Shown in pieces: positions 54,301 to 64,000 of a DNA stretch of 64,000 bases; positions within the stretch are counted from its first letter, which is position 1; each line of letters opens with the position of its first letter. Where the stretch lies: contig CM042540.1 in assembly GCA_023630585.1 (NCBI GenBank), positions 11,308,074-11,372,073 of the forward strand, given 5' to 3'. A program made the position numbers and the translations under genes. Below the pieces are notes generated by a model, which was not told the DNA's origin, did no database searches, and was given only the letters and a program-made list of their open reading frames with translations. Origin of the DNA: Cranoglanis bouderius (Eukaryota > Chordata > Actinopteri > Siluriformes > Cranoglanididae).

Positions 54301-55940
54301 ATCCAAAATGTTTTTTGTACTGACCTGATCATGTAGAAGTCATAAAATAAAAAATCTATAGCAAAGTTTGTACTAAAAACTAAAGTACTGTATGTTTAGA
54401 TCGAATTAATTTGCTCTGCTGATTCCCATGTTCACTCTATTTTCACCACATTTGGAATCTTCTCAAGTCAACCATGACTGCCAGTACTCTGACCAATGCT
54501 ATTGACTGTGATCATGGTTCTTGGAACAGCATAAATAATATGGTTCAGTTACAATTACAATGCAATTACTGTACATGCTACAGCGTTTGACTCTCAAATG
54601 TTACAATCACTTATCATATATACTCTATGAGGCATAAAGCATCATGAGGATGGCTGAAACTTTGCCCCCTGCTTTATATTTCAGTGCTCTTGAATGCTGA
54701 GTTGGGAATCTCTGCAAAGAATTGTAGCTTTGTGTTGGATAATATTGGGTTCTTTATTAGAGACGTAAACACGAGGGATAATCACAGAGAAAATTCCTAG
54801 CATAATCCTTCCCTAACAGTGCTGAGAGCAACTCTAAGAAAGTGAGATTAACGAAACCATATTGATCAAACAATGATGCAGAAGAATGGTAATAAAAAAA
54901 ACTTACATGATTCTAACATTATCACAATGTACTGTACTCTGACAAAAGATGGATTTCAGATTACTTCAGCACTTCTCACAACAATATGACATATGTGCAT
55001 AAAAGAGTCAAAGATGTGGAAAAACTTCCTGCATCTGGATTCTGGATTCTTAAGGGAGTGTGATTAGCCAAAAACACACATGTCCAGTGTTAATGTGGAT
55101 GTGTGCTTCAAGTCTGTACAAGGATATAAAATGTTTTTTCAGCTGTTATTTGCAGAGGGGAACCCTTAGGGCCTTCTAGGCCTTGTAAGGCCTGATGGAT
55201 TTTTCTTAAACTAAAAATGGCATAAAAAATGTTTTGTTAGTTTTTACTTTATTTTACTTAAAAATTATTAACATTATATTTAATGTCTACAGGCTTTTGA
55301 ATAATGGTCTAATTTTGTTATTATGTCGTGGCTGAACACAAAATAATTGACATCTTGAAATGTTAAAATAAAATCCCATCCAATTAGGATGGGGTCTTTA
55401 ATAGATACAGCCACACTAGCTCACTCATTGGTTAGAACTTCAGCCATATACATCCAATTAATAACATATTTAGAGAGTTACAGTAGAATCAGTCAATCAT
55501 GTTTTGATTTCCAGTGGCTGGGACCATTCTGAAAAAAGCTAACTCCAGGCCTTTCTACAATGATGAGATGCCTGCAAGCATGAGCACAAGCTAACCACTC
55601 GCTTGCCTTGATAAACACAATTACAGATTTTATGTACAGTCAATGAGACTACAGCAATGGTAAAGATATATAAAGGTAACATCAAACTGCAGCTCAAACA
55701 AGGTCATAGGTGCTTAGAGAAGATGACATCAGGCCTAAGATCCCTTGTGACTCAACAAAAAAGTCACACAAGTGGGAGGTGTTTACTTTCATTCAGGAGT
55801 GAGCAAACAATCAGATATAAAGCTTGCAGGAAACCTTTAAAGCTTACCACGTTCATTAAAATTTGAACTATTTACAGTGTTCAATCATTTATCCATATTA
55901 GATGCCAGCACAGGGTAAGTTTAAATTACTACTACAGACA
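54301..55940. other. Intergenic sequence, no gene seen
   Basis: AT-rich, without recognised element or exon. Confidence 0.4.
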
Positions 55941-55944
55941 TTTG

Positions 55945-56310
55945 AAAATATAATAATTTATTCAACAAAAATATCAATAGATGTGATATTCTTCTGTGGA
56001 AAAAGTAAGTATACCCTTGGCCTCCAAAGCTAGTATTGCCCCCTTTAGCAGAAATAACTTCTTGTAGGCGTTTTGCATAATTGTCAACATTTCAATGGGA
56101 TTCAAATCCGGTCTTTGACTAGGCCATTCCAAACCCACCATTTATTCTTTTTGCACCATTCCTTGGTGGTTTTGCTAGTGTGCTTAGGATTATTATCCTG
56201 TTGAAAGGTCCACTTTCGGTTCAGCTTACTTTTGGACAGATGGCCTCACATTATCTTTAAGCACTCTTTGATATGATGCAGAATTCACAGTTGAATCAAT
56301 GAATGCAAGT
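55945..56310 (-). mobile_element. Tc1-like fragment, copy 3 of the family at 795 and 12,264
   Basis: Shares ATAGATGTGATATTCTTCTG, AGCAGAAATAACTTCTTGTA and GTGTGCTTAGGATTATTATC with copies 1 and 2, covering the left end and the transposase C-terminal part, with an internal deletion near 56,088. It ends abruptly at ~56,310. Confidence 0.8.
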
Positions 56311-59300
56311 AAATGCTTGTGCTACGGCCAAATCTCAGCCATGCTGATATTCCGTATAACTGCACTCATGCAACATTGCGTAAATAGCCCACTTCAGGGT
56401 TAAATCTGAATACAGATACAGATATGGATATGTGGAGCACTAAACAGATACAGAAGTAGATACTGATATTGTCCCTGTGTTACACCCTTAGTTTACATGA
56501 ACTCACAGACGAATGGTTAGTATTGCTCTGATAATTTAAAGGGAGCAGAGTCTGTTATGCTTTCCTGGACCCCCAGCCACAGATGGCCATTAGGATTCAA
56601 ACTCATGATGTTCTGATGAAAAGCCGCTACCACTATGAGCCAAAATATCGCACTACCAAACAGCAATCAGATATCAGCTTTGTAGGAAAATTGCAAGCAT
56701 GTTTCTTATACAAGAGAGTCATTTTCACTTGTCAAATCAAATCACTTATGACAGGATACATTTGCTGCTCTCTGTTACTCCATTTTCCTGCAGTCACGGT
56801 TGATGCAACCAATCAGACAATGAAATGAGGCACCACAATTTTAATTTTCATGGGAATCCTCTGCCTCCATGACCTAATTATAGAGTACATACTAGTGTAG
56901 TCTTTACTTTTTAACTGGTAAATTATAACTTGCATTGTCCAGTATTTTCCATAGGTTACAGGCAACGGAATGCATCTTCTTCTTACAATACCATCATCAA
57001 AAGATTTTCAATATGGAAAACTCAAACTCTCCAACATAGCCTTTTGGTCCAGCTTTCCCAGTCTCTGGCTTCCTTCCACACCAGTGAAGCTCATCTACAC
57101 TTTCCATATTTTTAGCCCTGGTCTGTGAATGAGTATTCAGTGGTCTGCAGCAGAGCCTGGTGAAATCAGACACTGCAGCACTGTTCAGTAGATCAGTCAA
57201 GGGAAGATTTGAGCAGAGGCACAACCAGACACACTTGGACTATAAGTCAAAGAAGAATTTTAAAATATTGATTTTCGGTTGTTAGAAAGTTATCAGAGCA
57301 CGCAACAGTTGACTTTAGGGTTGTATATTTCTCAAAGTCTCATGTGCTTGTCGATTTTGTTCTACTCGTCTTATCAGAAGGGTGTGACAAGTTTGGAGAC
57401 AGAGAAATGTGGTTGGCTCTGCATAACTGTTACCAGGGATGTGCAATAATACTTTATAATATATAATACAAAATACCCTAAATGTAAGTGTTTCAGAATA
57501 GACTACAAAACACTGCAACCAAAAAATTCAGTAAAATAAAATAGGGCATTTTGTATTTCAAAAGTTCCATTTCAGTTGATAATGGTAATCTTAGTGTTCT
57601 GGTAGATAACAGCTAACGTTAAATATCATTCAGAAACTACACTGGTGTTATGGTGTTATTAAAGGTAGAGTCTTTGTGGCTTCTAAAGTACTACTGTACT
57701 TACTATATTACAGATATTAACCTGCTGTTATATTTTTCTGCAAAATGTTGACAAGAGCTTAAAAAGCTACACAACCATAGCAGCTTTGCTAGCTAGCTAG
57801 TATCCAACTCACTAGCACAATTTATAGCTAATAATAAATTACTTTTCCTGTTCAGATTTTAAACATATATTAAACTGTACATCTAGTAATACCAGATATG
57901 TTTTTTTTTTTTTTTGCAATGCTGTGTAGAAAGGATGCAGTCCACACAGTGCTATATTTCTATTTTCCTGAAGATTCTGGAGGTTTGGAAGTTGCTGTGC
58001 GGTTGAGCTAGCCTTGACTGTTTGGTGTCCATCAGCTGTCCATCAAGTCGAACTATAAAATGTTTATTGATTTCATGCACAATGATGTTAAACACACGGA
58101 CGAGCTCTGTCTCTCTTAAAACCTTCTGCTGTTGTCTTGATTGTTGTCATGAGTTGTATCTCAAATTGTAAACTTGGACCTTACAATCAAAGGTATTTAC
58201 TAATCTCGAAAATCCAGAAGTCTGGTATGTAAAACAGTGCTTTTGGTAGGTTTGAAGTCAACATAAGAGGTTTTTAAAATTCAAAAACTAACTGTAATAC
58301 TCAATAATGGTCTAGAATAGTATACAAGTATGCGATTTGAGATACTAAAATGCTAGTTTGTTGAGTTTCTCTCATGACCCCATTTGTAAATCAAGAGACC
58401 CCTGCTCATTACCTACTAGGTCTGTTTTTTTTTTTAAAGCTCCCTTTGATTAGCCCTTAATATTGTTAAGCCTCAGCAAAGATGGATTTCAAATGTCAAG
58501 GGCAAGGCCTTCTTGATGGAGTTTTGAAGTTTTCTAAGCTCTGTAACATAACCAAAAAACTCTGAACAGCACAGAGGAGACTAAAGACTTCTTTCAGAAC
58601 TCAAATAAAACATGCAGAGGGCATGGCACATTTTCCCCCGTGCTCTCACGGATCTGATTCTGGCACACCATGAGAGAGAAATGCACTGCTCTATTCCCCT
58701 GAGTAGTCATCACGTCGAAATAATGCTGCAAATCAGGCCTGTGACTTCAGAAGGCTAGTCTGAAATGGACTAATGGTAGGATTGTTATCCCTGTATACCT
58801 CTCACGGCCCAAATGCCATCACTGTGAAGCCGAGAACAGAACTCAACGCTGATTTATCAAGATTAGAACCATGGAAAACTACATCTGTGCATATGCAGAG
58901 CCATGAAACACACCAGGAATTTCTGGAGCACTTTCAGAGAGAAACTGAGCACACAGTTCAACTTTGTCAGGTGATTCTTTGAGTTCAGTGTGATTATGGC
59001 CATTTGGGTTGAAATTATGGGATAGGCTTACAGTGACTGAGGACTGATGCCTAAAGCACTGTTGACGTCTTTTGATTTTTAAGATATCTGTATGAAGAAA
59101 TCTAAATCTAATCACTCTTTAAGGCACTTATTCTAAAATAGGCCAGAAGATTTTTGATAATTTGATGCTGAAAGAGTAATCAGCTGTAAGGTCAGAAGTA
59201 TGGCATGGAAATCTAACCTAGGAGGAATTTCCTTCTGTTGGCACTAATGGCTATGTTGGTTTTTATTTTAATCTCATAATAATTTCAATATGCATTTTTC

Positions 59301-59624
59301 AGTCAATAATTACACTTAATACTATTTGGGGTAAAATTAAGTCAACTCAGCATTTTGTTATGATTAAAAAACATCTGCTTTTTCGTTAGACCTCTGGAAA
59401 GTTGGAAGGTAAGTGGTTGTGAATCAAACCCTGGTAACATTGATAACATTGGGTTAGGGCTGTTATAATTCCATTTACTAATTATTCAGATAATTAGATT
59501 ATTTCATTTAGCTTATATAGTTACTTAACACAAACAAGGCAAAGCATCTTTACACAGGCAGCATACTGACCAAAAAATAGCAAAACTGAAACTGAGTAGA
59601 AATAATGGTGTTATATAAATGTTT
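56311..59624. other. Intergenic sequence, no gene seen
   Basis: No exon-like ORF with splice sites or known motif. A T-run lies at 57,900-57,915. Confidence 0.4.
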
Positions 59625-59760
59625 AAGTTTATGAGCTGGTGACTGGAAGGTTGTGAGATCAAACCCAAAAAGACAGAGAGACACTATTGGGCCCTTGAGC
59701 AACAGCTAAAGAGCAGTAAGCTCAATTATGCAATAAAAGTCTAATAGGAGTCGAGTATAC
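59625..59760 (+). repeat. Decayed tRNA-SINE fragment
   Basis: GGTTGTGAGATCAAACCC (B-box-like) followed by TTGGGCCCTTGAGCAACAGC matches the SINE type at 7,680-7,854 in sense orientation. Confidence 0.5.
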
Positions 59761-59974
59761 TGGCAATATATCACTGCATGAATAGTCCTAATTGTAATTA
59801 TCTCATGAATCACTGCAAATTTGGTTTCATTTAACAACATGACATCCATCTTTGTTATTTGTCATCTTATAACATAGCACTTGATCCAGCACATCCTATT
59901 AGTTTGCTTTTTTTTTTTAAATATAATGTGCTGACTCAACATAATTCCTCCACTGAGAATTAAAAAAACATTCC

Positions 59975-60175
59975 AAGTCAAGTCAATTCAAATAAATCTT
60001 TTTTGTCATCACAGCCATATACAGTGTGCAGTACACGGTGAGATGAAATAATGTTGTACATGTATGACATACACAGTGCTGACAGGACATAAATAAAGTG
60101 AATAGGAAGCATGCAGGGAGGGGGTATGGGGAACAGTCAGGGTGCATACAAAAACGGGCAGCCGGGCACAAATAC
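59975..60175. repeat. Eroded interspersed repeat
   Basis: TCAAATAAATCTTTTTTGTC, CAGCCATATACAGTGTGCAG and GGTGAGATGAAATAATG resemble a widespread teleost non-LTR tail in reverse. The name is uncertain. Confidence 0.35.
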
Positions 60176-61455
60176 TCCAATCACAATTTAAAAAAAAAAA
60201 ACATTTAACACGACAATAAAACATTATAGTAAACACAGACTAAATTTGTTGTCTTATGAACAAGTGCTCATGAACTGGATAACCACTTACCAAACATGCA
60301 ACCAATTTATCTGAATCCCCATGTTATTTTACAGACTTGCCCCAAAAAATGAGATGTCTTCAAGCTGGATGCCTGATTCCACTGTGATGGGTCTAAGGAT
60401 CCCGATAACATTGAAAACTAATGTACTGGAAACCCATTCACATGAAAAATGCATTTTCCATATAGTAGACTGCTACACACAGAGGTTATCTGAAGTTCTT
60501 CTTAGATCTGTGAGTAGTCTGTCCCAGCCTGCTGCATTAGAGACCCCCTAAAGAGGAGCTTCAAAGAAACACACCAGTCCTGTTCATCTGACACTGAACC
60601 TAGACTTTCATCTCCTCTAACTGGAATTCACTGACTTGGGGAACGCAGGATGTTGACCCAATTAATCATCCACTAAGCAGGTCTAGTCAAATCCAAACCC
60701 CAGACATAAACTTCAGAGTCACAGTAAAATATATACTCAAGTAGCAAATGTGCTTTTCCTACCATCATAGAGGATAGAACATGTGACATTTAGTTGAAAC
60801 ATCATTTTGGATTGTTATACATAAAGTAGTCTAATTAATATAATCCTTGTGTTCTGTTCAAGACTATACAATGCATTTATTTCATGTTCTTAATCTCAAG
60901 TCAGAATCAAGAGTGTCATTTAACAAAAAAATATTTTTAAAAATGCGTTTGTGTGAAACTGAACCATGCACAACATTTTTTTTTTTTTTTTTTTTTTTAG
61001 CATTTTTCTACTGTACATTTGCTAAACATGCAAGTGGGTCATTTTGACACAAACAAAACATTAGTGTGACGTGTGATATGCTTAATAAACAATTAGGTGA
61101 AATCTATGTTTTAAAAAAAAAAAAAAAAAAAAGATGAAACCTAACTCTAGTGATACCTTTTTAAAGAAATGGTTGGGCATAAAATATGTACATGATTTTC
61201 CTTTTAAGCTCAATACCCAAAAGATTTTATGCCCAAGTTTCCTTTGCATCAGTTTATAGTCTGGATAAACTTGGATACTCTAGACTTGTACCAGAGAACT
61301 GCTGCTGTAATCATAGAGACTGTTCTGTGCTCATCCCAGTACTCTTATTCATAATACTGTTATACACAGCATCATTTCAACACACTTAGTATTGTTTGAC
61401 TTTACAGTATACTGTTGTACAAGAGTAATTTATAATCCCATTATCAAGTGACAGC
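60176..61455. other. Intergenic sequence, no gene seen
   Basis: Contains poly(T) at 60,977-60,998 and poly(A) at 61,113-61,131 only. Confidence 0.4.
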
Positions 61456-61600
61456 CAGAAGAGGATGGGCTCCTTTTTGAGTTTGAATCCTCTCAAGGTT
61501 TCTTCCTCATGTCATCTCAGAGAGATTCTCCTTGCCATTGTCATCTCTGGCTCACTCAATATGGATCTAAAGCTGCTTTCTGACTCTCTATTGTGGTGTA
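61456..61600 (+). repeat. Fish LINE-like 3' segment
   Basis: CAGAAGAGGATGGGCTCC, CTCTCAAGGTTTCTTCCTCA and CTCTGGCTCACTCAATATGG form a 3' block very common in teleost genomes, related to the tail at 2,130-2,225. Confidence 0.5.
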
Positions 61601-62000
61601 ACAATACAAAATCCTGGAGAACCTCTTTCTCTGAATCCGACAATTAAGCAACTCTAATACAATATTCTTGAAATGAAACCACTTGACTGCATTTTTAAAG
61701 TACATTTTAATCTAAAACAGTGTCTAATGAGCTGAAACTTACTTGGTGCACCATTAAGAAATGTTAATTCCATAATTAATTTACTACAATCACTACATAT
61801 ACACATAGTACATGCAATACACTACACAGGTTCTTGTCAAAGCTGTCAGAAGAGCAGGAAGTGGGTATGTTCATTGCGAGCCCCCTGACCATGGGTCAGA
61901 GCCTTTGTGCAGGCAGCTGAATCAACATGAGGTTGATGATTTGCAGAAAATCAGTCCTCCCTAATCACCAGGCTTTCTACACATATCCTCAGACCTTCTC

Positions 62001-62002
<2 letters not shown>

Positions 62003-62041
<39 letters not shown>
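62003..62041. repeat. (GA)n microsatellite
   Basis: About 19 GA units. Confidence 0.97.
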
Positions 62042-62044
<3 letters not shown>

Positions 62045-62308
62045 CTGTTCTTGTTACTACATGTGAGGAGCACGTTTAGCAAGAAAGAAATATTAACAAG
62101 ATACAAATTGAATATTGTTATTGATATTGATATTGAATAGGTCTCCAAGAATAACCTTTACAAAATCCTTTAGACATTTTAGATAAAATACACCCATTTC
62201 AGGAATTTAGACTGGCTCAGTGTACAATGTGAAAAGTCAAGTGAAGTTCAACTTATTTATTAAGTCCAAAATCACAAGCATTTATTTGTGCATTCATGCT
62301 TTGAGGCT

Positions 62309-62309
62309 A

Positions 62310-62381
<72 letters not shown>
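62309..62381. repeat. (AAT)n microsatellite
   Basis: About 24 AAT units. The asparagine-rich ORF across it is a repeat artefact. Confidence 0.97.
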
Positions 62382-62385
<4 letters not shown>

Positions 62386-62647
62386 GTAAGGAGGTACAAT
62401 TTCTGGCATGAGTTCAGATGAATATCAACATTTAGTAATCCAATTCTATTTATATGGCCTTTCTTTAGTCAGGCTTGAAATGAGGCTTTAATGATTATTA
62501 ATTATGATTATGTAGTGATTCATTATTTAGTGTACATTAAAAAAAAAAAAAAACAGTTAACACAAACATTTTTATTTTTACCAGAAGGTCTGGCTTAATG
62601 ATACTGAAATTCAAGTTGTGTAAATGTAAACTACTCATATTAATAAA

Positions 62648-63209
<562 letters not shown>

Positions 63210-63490
63210 TGCCTGTTTAGAGTTTCCCATGTTCTCCCTGTATCCATGTGGGTTTCCTCTGGGTTCTCTGGTTTCTTCCCACCTCCCAAAAACATGCCAG
63301 TAGGTGGATTACCATATTGTGAATTATTATAAATTGCCCCTAGGTGTCAAGTTTTATGTGTTTGATGCCATGTGTTGGACTGGTGTCCCATCTAGGATGC
63401 ACCGTTGTTTCATGCTCAATGTTCCTAGGATAGGCTCCAGATCCACCGCCACTGTTACCAGGATAAGGCAGTCACTGAAAATGAAATGAC
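63210..63490 (+). repeat. V-SINE-like remnant
   Basis: AGTTTCCCATGTTCTCCCTG, GTGGGTTTCCTCTGGGTTCT and GGACTGGTGTCCCATCTAGG, then AGGATAGGCTCCAGATCC and GATAAGGCAGTCACTGAAAA, follow the order of the conserved centre and 3' end. The head is missing. Confidence 0.65.
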
Positions 63491-64000
63491 ATACATTTTA
63501 ACTAAGAAAAACCTAGAAGAATTGTTACTTCTAACTAAGCAAGCTTTAGTTAATAAGCAAATTTTTTACACTTCAATTAATGACTCAAATATTATTAGAG
63601 TTGATTCAAGAACCAGTGTCGATATTATCTGACCAGATAGGAGATGGGAGCAGACATGAAATTAGCCTAATATAAAGATGTTATGGTCAGTAACACGAAT
63701 GAATTCAGTTAGAATAATGTTATGTTAGGCAGCACAGCTCATGAGACTGACTGATTGAGAGAGAACTTAGGCTGAATAATGCCAGACAGAGCAGCAGCTT
63801 TAGCCAGGACAGGCTTCTTTCTCCAGGCCTGAGCTTTACAGTGTGTTTTATTAAACCCTTTGGGACATTTTAGCTGAGCACTAATAAAATGTGATCTCTG
63901 AGAAGTGCAATGTGTGCTGGGCAAATCTTATCACTCAAAACTGCAGCTTTAGAACATGAATAATTTTACAGAGTAATGTTGCACTTAGCAAAGCCATTGA
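63491..64000. other. Intergenic sequence to window end, no gene seen
   Basis: No recognised feature. A 61-codon minus-strand ORF at 63,739-63,924 has no similarity I recognise. Confidence 0.4.

Overview
This window is vertebrate nuclear DNA, almost certainly from a teleost fish. The evidence is two split genes with consensus GT/AG introns, long dinucleotide arrays, tRNA-derived fish SINEs of the V-SINE (Mermaid/DANA-like) type, an L2-type LINE, many Tc1-like transposons, a hAT element and a DIRS-type tyrosine-recombinase retrotransposon. A catfish-like species would fit the Tc1 and SINE load, but the sequence alone does not fix the species.

Two protein-coding genes lie head to head. On the minus strand, from 27,940 leftwards past the window edge, is adamtsl2. 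Twelve coding exons were placed by hand with compatible phases. They encode the first 611 residues: signal peptide, first thrombospondin repeat (TSR), ADAMTS-type cysteine-rich and spacer regions, a variable acidic linker, and the start of the second TSR array. The remaining TSRs and the PLAC domain must lie left of position 1. On the plus strand, from 33,449 to 48,039, is a complete olfml2b-type gene. It has eight coding exons encoding 699 residues: signal peptide, N-terminal cysteine-rich region, coiled-coil-like segment, Thr/Ser-rich mucin-like linker and C-terminal olfactomedin domain, followed by a 3' UTR with AATAAA at 48,658. Both products are expected to be secreted extracellular-matrix glycoproteins. 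About 5.5 kb separates the two start codons.

The rest is introns and intergenic DNA filled with mobile elements. adamtsl2 introns hold two related decayed Tc1 copies (795-2,045 and 12,264-13,815), SINEs including one SINE inside another (7,547-8,075), a young Tc1 inside an older one (18,266-21,068), an internally deleted Tc1 that keeps a DNA-binding ORF (25,198-25,793), an L2 fragment, and two copies of a fold-back element with long inverted arms and perfect 6-bp target duplications (9,900-10,651 and 23,825-24,843). The intergenic region has a 36-bp coding-like minisatellite (29,585-29,838) and a hAT element (30,066-31,189) containing a deleted Tc1. olfml2b intron 4 holds a full-length but inactivated DIRS element (37,179-41,960) with split inverted repeats and an internal complementary region. 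Right of 48,700 I found no gene, only Tc1 relics, SINE fragments and microsatellites.

No bacterial-type system, CRISPR array or RNA gene was found. The most novel-looking item is the fold-back element family. The best-resolved mobile system is the DIRS element. Several adamtsl2 acceptor sites use microsatellites as their polypyrimidine tract, which could matter for splicing.
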